This document shows, one piece after another, positions 1 to 7,500 of a stretch of 10,321 bases of DNA. The notes under the pieces were generated by a model. It was given only the letters and a program-made list of their open reading frames with translations. It was not told where the DNA came from and did not search any database. The translations under genes and the position numbers were made by a program. Position 1 is the stretch's first letter. The number at the start of each line of letters is the position of its first letter. The stretch spans positions 1 to 10,321 of the forward strand of contig CAMPKM010000074.1 in the NCBI GenBank assembly GCA_946887155.1, read 5' to 3'. The stretch is from an uncultured Gemmatimonadota bacterium. GTDB lineage: Bacteria; Gemmatimonadota; Gemmatimonadetes; Gemmatimonadales; Gemmatimonadaceae.

Positions 1-55
1 CGTTAGGGACGCCGCACTACATGTCGCCCGAGCAGGCCACGGCGGACAAGGAGAT
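1..55 (+). repeat. Exact 55-base repeat, copy A (kinase 1, activation segment to C-lobe)
   Basis: Bases 1-55 are identical to 2673-2727, covering LGTPHYMSPEQATADKEI and flanking bases. Directly beyond it the two genes differ at most synonymous sites for about 20 bases. A second exact block of 44 bases follows (123-166 against 2795-2838). Kinase 4 matches the first block with few changes from 8017 on. Such abrupt blocks in paralogues suggest recombination or recent duplication. Copy A may extend left of the window. Confidence 0.9.
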
Positions 56-2150
56 TTCGGGTCGCAGCGACATCTATTCACTCGCGTCGGTGCTCTACGA
101 GATGCTCGCCGGCCAACCGCCGCACCTCGGCGGCTCGGCGCAGCAGATCATCATGAAGATCATCGCGGAACCGGTGGACACGGTGACCCGCTATCGCAAG
201 GCGGTACCGCCTAACGTGGCGGCGGCCCTCACCAAGGCCCTCGAGAAGCTCCCGGCGGACCGGTTCGAGAGCGCGAAGGCGTTCGCTGAAGCACTCGGTA
301 ATCCGGCATTCAGGACCGATGGACACCTCGCGGCCGGCGCCGCGGCGATGGCGGGGGCGGCAGGAGGCTCGCGGTTCGCGTTTCTGGCAATGACAGCGAT
401 TGCGATGGTCGCGAGTGCAGCCGCCGTATGGGCCTGGTTGCGTCCACCGGCGCCGCCGCCGCCGTCCTCCGTGCGCTATGAGTTGTCGCTGTTCCCGCCA
501 TCGGCAGGGGCGGGATCGTGGCGACACCTCGCGTTGTCCGCGAATGGCAGCGACCTCGCATTCACGAGCGCGAGGGCGCTCTGGGTCAAAACGCTCGATC
601 GAACCACACCCGTGCGATTGGAAGGCACCGAGGGTGCCGTCGCGGGGACATTCTCTCCCGATGGCGAGTGGATTGCGTTCCTCGCGGGTGGCCGATTGCG
701 CAAAGTGCGTCGTGATGGCCGCGATATCACGACGATCGTCGACGGCGCAGCATCCGGGAATGCGTCAACGGCGTGGCTCGATGACGGAACAGTGCTGTTC
801 ACGGGGCAGCGCTTCGACCTGAGCGCTGTTGGCCCGGAAGGTACAAAACGAGTCGTGATCCCGCGGGACTCACTTCCCCACGACGTGTTCGACATCGCCG
901 CGGTGCCAGGCAGCAAAAGCGCGCTCATTGTGACCTGTTCATCGAACTGCAGCGTGGCGGAACTCTGGGCAGTAAACCTCGCTTCGGGGGAACGACACCG
1001 GCTGGCCGAGCGAGCGATGCGGGTGTGGCTCGTGTCCGGCACCATTGCCGTTTACGCGGAGACACAGACTGGTCGTGTCTTCGCCGCGCCATACGATGAA
1101 CGCAGCCTGTCGTTCGCGACTCCGGCAACCCAGGTGATGGATGATGTCCGCTTCGCCGGAGGTGAAGGCATCTACATGGCGGTGTCGGACAACGGGACAC
1201 TGATCTACGCACCGGCCGCCGAGGCACCGCCGATGCAGCTGGCATGGTTCAGTCGAGATGGCCACAGCACCCCGGTCGATTCATCCTGGACGTTTGCGCC
1301 GAGTGGCTTTGCAACGCTCTCGCCCGATGGCAAACGGGTAGCGGTCGCGATCGAGGATGGGCAATCGTCCGATGTCTGGCTCAAGGACCTCGGCCCTGCA
1401 GGTGGCATCAGGCGGCTCACGTTCACCGGAGATGCCACGGGTCCTGTGTGGACGCGCGACGGCAAGGCGCTCCGGTACATCAATCAAATGGAGGTATCCA
1501 GAACGGGCGACATCATGGAACGGCTCGTGGACGGGCCGGACTCGGGTCGCACCGTGGTGCGAACCGCCCGGAACATCGCGTCCATCGCGCTGCTGCGCGA
1601 TTCGGCGAGCATGATCATCCGGTTCGGGCCACCGGCGACGCGAGATATCTATTTCTGGCGTGGTGGCGCTCCCTCACCGGATACACTCGTGCCGGCCCTG
1701 GCGAGCGACCAGAACGAAGAAGTTGCGATGAGCCTTTCGCCTGACGAGCGCTGGCTCGCGTATGCGTCAGATGAGTCGGGGACGTTCGAGGTCTATGTGG
1801 TTCCGTTTCCAGACGTGAAGGCGGACAAGTGGCAGGTGTCAGTCGCCGGCGGTCGTTCACCGCGGTGGGCGCGAAGTGGCAAGGAAGTCTTCTTCCGGGA
1901 CCTCGCCGGCGGACTCGTCGCTGTGCCGGTGACGATCGGCGCGATTCCGACCTTCGGTGAACGGCGTCTGCTCTTTCGGCCCGAAGGAGTTCGGGGCGAC
2001 CCGATGAGCGTGCACTTCGACGTGAGCCCCGACGATCGACGGTTCCTCTTCCTGCGAAGGGCCAGTCTCGACGGTGAAGATGTTTCCCGCACGGTGCTCG
2101 TTCAGCACTGGCTCGCGGATGTGAAGGAACGCATGAAGGGCGCGCGATGA
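3..2150 (+). CDS. Receptor-type serine/threonine protein kinase with TolB-like beta-propeller sensor, 5'-truncated (kinase 1)
   Basis: The left edge cuts this gene inside its kinase domain: the frame opens with LGTPHYMSPEQ, the end of the activation segment. By comparison with the next gene about 176 residues are missing, including the glycine loop, the VALK lysine, HRD and DFG; the full protein would be near 890 residues. What remains is the C-lobe (to about nt 315), a membrane helix (nt ~372-440, FLAMTAIAMVASAAAVWAWL), a proline-rich linker (PPAPPPPSS), then a propeller region with repeats such as SPDGEWIAF, SPDGKRVAV and SPDERWLAY. The final blade carries EVYVVPFP and WQVS followed by SGKEVFFRD, a module also seen in kinase 4. 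The predicted role is a membrane receptor kinase: ATP-dependent Ser/Thr phosphorylation inside, sensing outside. Ligand and substrates are unknown. The first internal ATG (21) lies within the kinase fold and is not the real start. The sensor has two cysteines (TGT 936, TGC 948), a possible disulfide. The stop overlaps the next start. Confidence 0.93.
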   Translation, partial: LGTPHYMSPEQATADKEISGRSDIYSLASVLYEMLAGQPPHLGGSAQQIIMKIIAEPVDTVTRYRKAVPPNVAAALTKALEKLPADRFESAKAFAEALGNPAFRTDGHLAAGAAAMAGAAGGSRFAFLAMTAIAMVASAAAVWAWLRPPAPPPPSSVRYELSLFPPSAGAGSWRHLALSANGSDLAFTSARALWVKTLDRTTPVRLEGTEGAVAGTFSPDGEWIAFLAGGRLRKVRRDGRDITTIVDGAASGNASTAWLDDGTVLFTGQRFDLSAVGPEGTKRVVIPRDSLPHDVFDIAAVPGSKSALIVTCSSNCSVAELWAVNLASGERHRLAERAMRVWLVSGTIAVYAETQTGRVFAAPYDERSLSFATPATQVMDDVRFAGGEGIYMAVSDNGTLIYAPAAEAPPMQLAWFSRDGHSTPVDSSWTFAPSGFATLSPDGKRVAVAIEDGQSSDVWLKDLGPAGGIRRLTFTGDATGPVWTRDGKALRYINQMEVSRTGDIMERLVDGPDSGRTVVRTARNIASIALLRDSASMIIRFGPPATRDIYFWRGGAPSPDTLVPALASDQNEEVAMSLSPDERWLAYASDESGTFEVYVVPFPDVKADKWQVSVAGGRSPRWARSGKEVFFRDLAGGLVAVPVTIGAIPTFGERRLLFRPEGVRGDPMSVHFDVSPDDRRFLFLRRASLDGEDVSRTVLVQHWLADVKERMKGAR
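453..464 (+). repeat. Short CCG trinucleotide run encoding a proline stretch
   Basis: Four in-frame CCG codons, in the context CCA CCG GCG CCG CCG CCG CCG, encode the PPAPPPP linker just outside the membrane helix of kinase 1. The other three kinases have only scattered prolines here. The run probably makes a stiff spacer between membrane and sensor, and repeat slippage could change its length. Confidence 0.6.
2135..2150 (+). promoter_or_regulatory. Ribosome binding site and ATGA stop/start overlap, kinase 1 to kinase 2
   Basis: GAAGGG (2135-2140) lies six bases before ATG 2147. The start shares bases with the TGA at 2148-2150, giving a one-base-shift ATGA overlap. This arrangement is typical of translational re-initiation, so kinase 2 output is probably tied to translation of kinase 1. 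Confidence 0.75.
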
Positions 2151-4837
2151 GCGTGGCGATCGACCGCCTCTTGGCGGCACTCGCCGATCGCTATCGGATC
2201 GAGCGCGAGCTGGGGCAGGGCGGTATGGCGACGGTTTATCTCGCCGAAGACGTGAAGCACAAGCGGAAGGTCGCGCTCAAGGTGCTCAAGCCGGAACTGG
2301 CGGCCGTGTTAGGCGCCGAGCGTTTCGTGCAGGAAATCACGACGACGGCGAGCCTGCAGCATCCGCACATCCTGCCGCTCTTCGATTCCGGGACGGCGGA
2401 CGGGTTCCTCTACTACGTCATGCCCTTCATTGAAGGGGAAACGCTACGGGACAAGCTCAATCGCGAGACGCAGCTCGGCGTGGACGAAGCGGTGCGAATC
2501 GCGCGCGAGGTGGCCGACGCGCTCGACTACGCGCACGGCAAGGGCGTCATCCATCGCGACATCAAGCCCGAAAACATCCTGATCCAGAACGGCCGGCCAA
2601 TGGTGGCCGACTTCGGGATCGCGCTGGCGGTCAGCGCAGCCGCCGGCGGCCGGATGACCGAGACCGGCCTCTCGTTAGGGACGCCGCACTACATGTCGCC
2701 CGAGCAGGCCACGGCGGACAAGGAGATCAGCGGCCGGAGCGACGTCTACAGCCTCGCCTCGGTCCTCTATGAGATGCTCGCCGGCCAGCCGCCCCACCTC
2801 GGCGGCTCGGCGCAGCAGATCATCATGAAGATCATCGCCGAGCCGGTGGATACGGTGACGCGATACCGGAAGTCGGTGCCGCCTAACGTGGCGGCGGCGC
2901 TGGCACAGGCGCTCGAAAAAGTGCCGGCCGACCGCTTCAACAGCGCCCGGTCGTTCGCTGATGCCCTGGCGAACCCCGCGTTCGCCTTTCAGCCGGCCGG
3001 CACGGTTGCCGCGACCGCTGGCGACACGTCTCGTATGTGGAAACGCGCGACGATCGCGACGGGCACGTTGGTCGTTATCCTCGGAACGGCGCTCGCGGCG
3101 AGCACGATGCGCGACTCCGTCGCTGCGGTTCCGGATCGCGCGCCAATCCGATTCGGGCTGTCCGATGACGCGTCGCTCCGCATCGATGGGTCGTTCACGA
3201 ACCCCTATGCCGTGTCGCCAGACGGACGGAGCGTCGTCTTTCGTGCCGCGACCGACACGACCACGATGCAGCTCTGGATTCGAACGCTGGATTCACCTAC
3301 AGCGCGCCCACTGGCCGGAACGGAGAACGGCGCGAATGCCGCATTCTCTGGAGACGGAAAGTGGATCGCATTTATCACCGACCTGCGCGTGGTCAAGAAG
3401 GTTCCAGCAAGCGGCGGTGACGTTGCCACCGTTACCGCCATCGAAGGGCTGACTGCCGGACTCGCCTGGAGCGCGGACACCCTCATTCTCATCGAGCAGA
3501 TCGGCAACGCTGACGGAATGCAGCGCGTGAATGCCGCCGGCGGTCGGGCGGAACTGGCGATCCCGAAGGACACGGCGGCGAAAGAGATTCGGCAGCGGCG
3601 CCCACTCGTTCTGCCCGGCACCGACGTTGTGGTCTACGGCAGCTCCACCGCGTCAGGCGAGGAAACTACCATCGTCATGTACCGGTTGACCGACGGCAAA
3701 CGCGTGCGGACCGGCCTCACCGGACATGGCGCGCTGGCGATGATCGACGACCGTCTGGTCTACGCGCAGAGCGACGGAACGCTCATGGCCGTCGCGGTCG
3801 ACACGCGATCAATGAGCGTCCGCGGTGAGCCGATCCGCCTGACCACGCGCGTGGCACATGGTGCACCCGGCACCGCGGTGGCGTTGTCGCGTTCGGGAGT
3901 GCTTGTGTACCGGCCGGGCGGCGCAGCGGCCGTTTCGCGTCTGGAACTGGTCGACATGACCGGCCGCAGCCGTACCGTGCATGCTTCCAGCCCGTTTGTC
4001 GGGTCACCGCGTTTTTCGAGAGATGGCAGGAGGGTGGCGGTTGCCATGGCGGTGGATGGCGGGGTGTCACGCAATTTTCGTGTGACCACGGCGGACGTGT
4101 GGACGATCGATCTCACCAACGGTGAAGCCACTCGGGTGACTTCGAACAACGAAGCTGGTCAGCCCTCGTGGTTCCCCGATGGTCAACGACTGCTCTACGT
4201 CAAGGCGATTGGTGGAGGATTTGAAGTGCACTCGCACCGCCTGGACGGCGGCTCCCCCTCTTCGCGACTTCTCACCCTCGACGACACGCCGTACGCGGCG
4301 GACGTCGCGGCCGACGGCCGTACGCTGGTCGTGCGAACCAGCTATCGGAACTCGACGGTCCAGGGGGCACTGCTCCGTGTGTCGTTAGGCGATGACGCAC
4401 GGGTCGATACGCTCATCACGGCCACCGTCAAGCTGCGACCCGAATACGTACGCATCTCGCCCGATGGTCAGTGGATCTGCTTTGTCGATCGCTCAACCTA
4501 CGAAGTGTGGGTACGGTCACTGCGTGACTCGTCGATGATGATGGTCTCCACGACGGTCAGCCTCGATTCCCCGCCGGTGTGGGGACCCGACAGTCGCACG
4601 CTGTACTATCGGTCGGCGGCGGGGATGAGCATGATCGAGCTGAACACGACGCCGCGTCTCTCCGTCGCTCGTCGCGGTGTCGTTCGTGGCCTGCCGACAC
4701 TGGGCGCATTCGATATGTCGCCCGATGGCAGGGAATTCGTGATGCTGGCGCCGACGCAGCGGTCAGGCGGGGCGGTGATCGCGGTTGACTGGGCCAATGA
4801 GGCCCGGCGTGAATGGAGCAGGAGTACGAAGAAGTGA
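2147..4837 (+). CDS. Receptor-type serine/threonine protein kinase with TolB-like beta-propeller sensor (kinase 2)
   Basis: This complete 896-residue protein has all the residues of an active Hanks-type kinase: glycine loop GQGGMATV (23-30), VALK lysine K45, alpha-C glutamate E63, HRD 136-138 with K140 and N143, DFG 155-157, and SPE (184-186) in place of the usual APE. T171 and T173 form an MTET motif that aligns with the TQT autophosphorylation pair of mycobacterial PknB. The kinase fold ends near residue 280. A positive patch (RMWKR, 296-300) precedes the single membrane helix (about 301-320), so the kinase should be cytoplasmic and the C-terminus external. Residues ~330-890 are TolB/PD40-like repeats (SPDGRSVVF, SGDGKWIAF, SRDGRRVAV, SPDGQWICF, SPDGREFVM), ending in a VIAVDWANEARREW tail. 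There are no PASTA domains. The ATG overlaps the previous stop (ATGA), with GAAGGG six bases upstream. Unlike kinases 1 and 4, its sensor lacks the EVYVxPFP/WQVS module. Substrate and ligand are not deducible. Confidence 0.96.
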   Translation: MSVAIDRLLAALADRYRIERELGQGGMATVYLAEDVKHKRKVALKVLKPELAAVLGAERFVQEITTTASLQHPHILPLFDSGTADGFLYYVMPFIEGETLRDKLNRETQLGVDEAVRIAREVADALDYAHGKGVIHRDIKPENILIQNGRPMVADFGIALAVSAAAGGRMTETGLSLGTPHYMSPEQATADKEISGRSDVYSLASVLYEMLAGQPPHLGGSAQQIIMKIIAEPVDTVTRYRKSVPPNVAAALAQALEKVPADRFNSARSFADALANPAFAFQPAGTVAATAGDTSRMWKRATIATGTLVVILGTALAASTMRDSVAAVPDRAPIRFGLSDDASLRIDGSFTNPYAVSPDGRSVVFRAATDTTTMQLWIRTLDSPTARPLAGTENGANAAFSGDGKWIAFITDLRVVKKVPASGGDVATVTAIEGLTAGLAWSADTLILIEQIGNADGMQRVNAAGGRAELAIPKDTAAKEIRQRRPLVLPGTDVVVYGSSTASGEETTIVMYRLTDGKRVRTGLTGHGALAMIDDRLVYAQSDGTLMAVAVDTRSMSVRGEPIRLTTRVAHGAPGTAVALSRSGVLVYRPGGAAAVSRLELVDMTGRSRTVHASSPFVGSPRFSRDGRRVAVAMAVDGGVSRNFRVTTADVWTIDLTNGEATRVTSNNEAGQPSWFPDGQRLLYVKAIGGGFEVHSHRLDGGSPSSRLLTLDDTPYAADVAADGRTLVVRTSYRNSTVQGALLRVSLGDDARVDTLITATVKLRPEYVRISPDGQWICFVDRSTYEVWVRSLRDSSMMMVSTTVSLDSPPVWGPDSRTLYYRSAAGMSMIELNTTPRLSVARRGVVRGLPTLGAFDMSPDGREFVMLAPTQRSGGAVIAVDWANEARREWSRSTKK
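2673..2727 (+). repeat. Exact 55-base repeat, copy B (kinase 2)
   Basis: This is the second copy of the block at 1-55. The corresponding region of kinase 3 (from about 5360) encodes the same peptide with several synonymous changes, so the identity is specific to kinases 1 and 2 over this length. Confidence 0.9.
4820..4837 (+). promoter_or_regulatory. Ribosome binding site and GTGA overlap deciding the start of kinase 3
   Basis: AGGAG (4820-4824) sits nine bases before GTG 4834, which overlaps the kinase 2 stop (4835-4837) as GTGA. This is the same type of junction as the other two and supports GTG over ATG 4813, whose upstream signal is a weaker GAGG ten bases away. With the GTG start, kinases 2 and 3 have the same spacing from residue 1 to the glycine loop. 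Confidence 0.65.
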
Positions 4838-7500
4838 GGACCGCTTCGGAGCGGTTGTCCACCGCACTGGCCGACCGATACCGCCTCGAGCGGGAACTTG
4901 GCCAGGGCGGCATGGCAACGGTCTACCTCGCGCAGGATTTGAAGCACGACAGAAAGGTTGCGCTCAAGGTACTGAAGCCGGAGCTGGCTGCTGTGTTAGG
5001 TGCCGACAGGTTTGTGGTGGAGATCAAGACGACGGCGAGCCTGCAGCATCCGCACATCCTGCCACTCTTCGATTCGGGGACGGCGGACGGATTCCTGTTT
5101 TACGTCATGCCCTTCATTGAAGGGGAGACGTTACGGGACAAGCTCAATCGCGAGACGCAGCTCGGGGTGGACGAGGCCGTGCGGATCGCGATCGACGTGG
5201 CCGACGCACTTCACTACGCTCACTCGCAGGGCATCATCCATCGCGACATCAAGCCGGAGAACATCCTGATCCAGAACGGCCGGCCGATGGTGGCCGACTT
5301 CGGGATCGCGCTGGCGGTTTCCGCGGCGGCGGGCGGGCGGATGACCGAGACCGGGCTCTCGTTAGGAACACCGCACTACATGAGCCCGGAGCAGGCGACC
5401 GCCGACAAGGAGATCAGCGGGCGCTCCGACGTGTATTCGCTCGCATCGGTGCTGTATGAAATGCTCGCCGGCCAGCCGCCCCACCTCGGCGGGAGCGCGC
5501 AGCAGATCATCATGAAGATCATCGCCGAGGCGCCGCAACACGTGACGGCGCTCCGCAAGTCGGTCCCGCCTAACGTTGGGGCGGCGATCGCGCGGGCACT
5601 CGAGAAACTGCCGGCCGACCGGTTCCAGGGCGCCCAGCCCTTCGCCGAGGCGTTGAAGAACCCGGCATTTACGGGGCCGTCGATGGCTCGCGGCACCGTG
5701 GCGGCGACCGGCGAGCGATGGAAGCTGCGCGCGGCGGTTCCTCTGGCGATTGCCGCCATCCTGCTCCTCGTCATGGCAGCGTGGGGATGGCTACGCCCCG
5801 AGCCGACAGTACCGGTTACACGCTTCGACATTAATCCCGGCGCGGGGATTCCAACGCCGAGCAGCGACATCATCATTTCGCCGGATGGGTCACTGCTCGC
5901 ATTCGTTGGTATCGCCGGCAACGACGCGCCGGCGATCTACCTGCGCCGGCTGGATGGCGATCCCGAGTTTCGAAAGGTTCCCGGAACGGACGGTATCAAC
6001 GCGGCGACGCCGTCATTTTCGCCCGACAGCCGGTCGCTCACATTCCGACGCCTCGGGAACGCCCTGGTCAGGTTGGACCTGAGCGGTGCCGGCGCGACGG
6101 TCCTCGCCAATCTCGGTACCAATATCGGCTCGTACGTTCATTGGGGCACACCCGACCAGATCGTGTATTCGGGCGGGCCGCAGGGACTGTTCCGGGTCTC
6201 GGCTGCGGGAGGAACGCCGGAGTACCTGCCAAAGACGATAGGAGCGCAGCGCCACTCTTTCCTGCTGCCCGATGGATCGGGCGTATTGTACAGCCGGAGT
6301 GCAACAGGCGTCCTGCTGCTCGATTTCGCGACGGATTCCGCGACGCTGCTCGTGCCAAATGCGGTTCATCCGACGTATGTGGAGACTGGACACCTGCTGT
6401 ATGTGGCAGAGGAGGGTGGCCTCTTTGCGATCCCCTTTGATCTCGAACGCCACCGGGTCTCGGGGACAGCGGTGAAGCTCCTGGATCGCGTTGCGGCGGG
6501 AACGGGGCAACGCGGCTATTCGGTTTCACAGCATGGCACTCTGGTCTACCATGATGGCGTGAGCGCGTTCACCGGTGATGCGAGTCTGCCGAATGCGCTC
6601 GCCATCGTCGCTTTTGCCGGCGACGTCCGCCGTATCGAGTTGCCCGGCTCGACACGCTCCATGCCGCGCTTCTCTCCGGCAGGCGATCGCATCACCTTCG
6701 CCCAGAGCATGCGTGGCGGTCGGGCACGCGACATCCACGTGTTCGACATCGCGTCCGGTACAGATACTCGCCTCACGTTCGATGGCGATAACCTCGATCC
6801 CATCTGGTCACCTGACGGACGCGACATCCTGTTCACCAGGAGTGAAAGTGTTGGCGATGACCGCCGCGATCTGTTCATCAAGCCGGCCGATAACAGCAGC
6901 GCCGAGCGGCGCGTCCTGACGATGCCTGGGTGGCAATCTCCCCACGCCTGGCTGAAGGATGGAACGATTCTGTTCAGTTCGGCCGTGCAAGGAGGGTTGT
7001 TCAAGCTCTTCAGCGTAAAGGACAGCGCCGCACCCACACCGTTTTTCGAATGGCCAACGTATGAGCGGGATATCTCACTGTCGCCGGACGGCAGGTATGC
7101 GGTGTACACGTCGTCGAACCAGGGAGAGGTGAGCATCTGGATTGCCGACTATCCGGCCACAAAAGGGAAATGGCAGGTTGCTCCCATACTCGGCGCGGCT
7201 CCGCGCTGGTCGCGCGATGGATATGTTTATTTCTGGAAGACCACATCGGCGGCGATGGATTCGCTCTATCGGGCTCGGGTCGACCTCTCGCCGACCGTCG
7301 TTGTGCGCGCCGCCGAGTTCGTGCTCGCACTGCCGATCTCGCAGACGACCCGCAACTGGGACCTTCACCCGGATGGCAAGCGCTTCGTGACATCGATCCG
7401 GGAGGCACCTGACGCGGGGCAAGCCGGCGCTCCGACTTCGCGATATGTCATCGCGGTCAACTGGTTCGCCGAGTTGAAGCGGCTCACGGAGCGGCAGTGA
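4834..7500 (+). CDS. Receptor-type serine/threonine protein kinase with TolB-like beta-propeller sensor (kinase 3)
   Basis: I place the start at GTG 4834 (888 residues). It forms a GTGA overlap with the previous stop, has AGGAG nine bases upstream, and makes the protein align gap-free with kinase 2 from residue 1. An in-frame ATG at 4813 would add seven residues (MEQEYEE) and cannot be excluded. From GTG, the catalytic residues are GQGGMATV 23-30, K45, E63, HRD 136-138, N143, DFG 155-157, the T171/T173 pair and SPE 184-186, so it should be active. A membrane helix lies at about 300-320 (AVPLAIAAILLLVMAAWGWL). The outer half has many PD40-like repeats (SPDGSLLAF, SPDSRSLTF, SPDGRDILF, SPDGRYAVY, HPDGKRFVT) and ends in VIAVNWFAELKRLTERQ. 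The last blades keep a weakened form of the kinase 1/4 module (GKWQVAP, then APRWSRDG). I saw no cysteine in the protein. It resembles kinase 2 in the central catalytic region and kinase 4 at the N-lobe helix and C-lobe end (VEIKTTASL, VTALRK). Confidence 0.95.
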   Translation: MRTASERLSTALADRYRLERELGQGGMATVYLAQDLKHDRKVALKVLKPELAAVLGADRFVVEIKTTASLQHPHILPLFDSGTADGFLFYVMPFIEGETLRDKLNRETQLGVDEAVRIAIDVADALHYAHSQGIIHRDIKPENILIQNGRPMVADFGIALAVSAAAGGRMTETGLSLGTPHYMSPEQATADKEISGRSDVYSLASVLYEMLAGQPPHLGGSAQQIIMKIIAEAPQHVTALRKSVPPNVGAAIARALEKLPADRFQGAQPFAEALKNPAFTGPSMARGTVAATGERWKLRAAVPLAIAAILLLVMAAWGWLRPEPTVPVTRFDINPGAGIPTPSSDIIISPDGSLLAFVGIAGNDAPAIYLRRLDGDPEFRKVPGTDGINAATPSFSPDSRSLTFRRLGNALVRLDLSGAGATVLANLGTNIGSYVHWGTPDQIVYSGGPQGLFRVSAAGGTPEYLPKTIGAQRHSFLLPDGSGVLYSRSATGVLLLDFATDSATLLVPNAVHPTYVETGHLLYVAEEGGLFAIPFDLERHRVSGTAVKLLDRVAAGTGQRGYSVSQHGTLVYHDGVSAFTGDASLPNALAIVAFAGDVRRIELPGSTRSMPRFSPAGDRITFAQSMRGGRARDIHVFDIASGTDTRLTFDGDNLDPIWSPDGRDILFTRSESVGDDRRDLFIKPADNSSAERRVLTMPGWQSPHAWLKDGTILFSSAVQGGLFKLFSVKDSAAPTPFFEWPTYERDISLSPDGRYAVYTSSNQGEVSIWIADYPATKGKWQVAPILGAAPRWSRDGYVYFWKTTSAAMDSLYRARVDLSPTVVVRAAEFVLALPISQTTRNWDLHPDGKRFVTSIREAPDAGQAGAPTSRYVIAVNWFAELKRLTERQ
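7488..7500 (+). promoter_or_regulatory. Ribosome binding site and GTGA overlap, kinase 3 to kinase 4
   Basis: GGAG (7488-7491) precedes GTG 7497 by five bases, and the GTG overlaps the TGA at 7498-7500. It repeats the coupling arrangement of the two previous junctions. Confidence 0.7.

Noticed and set aside
476..1045. Long open frames on the minus strand across the kinase genes, for example 476-1045, 5376-5921, 6546-7136 and 9798-10316
   Set aside because: They lie opposite genes with clear domains. Their peptides are rich in Arg, Pro and Ser with no recognisable motif, as expected from GC-rich codon-position shadows.
21..2150. Kinase 1 as a complete gene starting at ATG 21
   Set aside because: That ATG is the methionine of HYMSPEQ inside the kinase activation segment; the frame is open to the left edge and the catalytic N-lobe lies outside the window.
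4785..5120. Plus-strand open frame of 111 codons spanning the kinase 2/3 junction
   Set aside because: It is out of frame with kinase 3, whose glycine loop and VALK lysine are encoded in the same bases; its translation has no domain.
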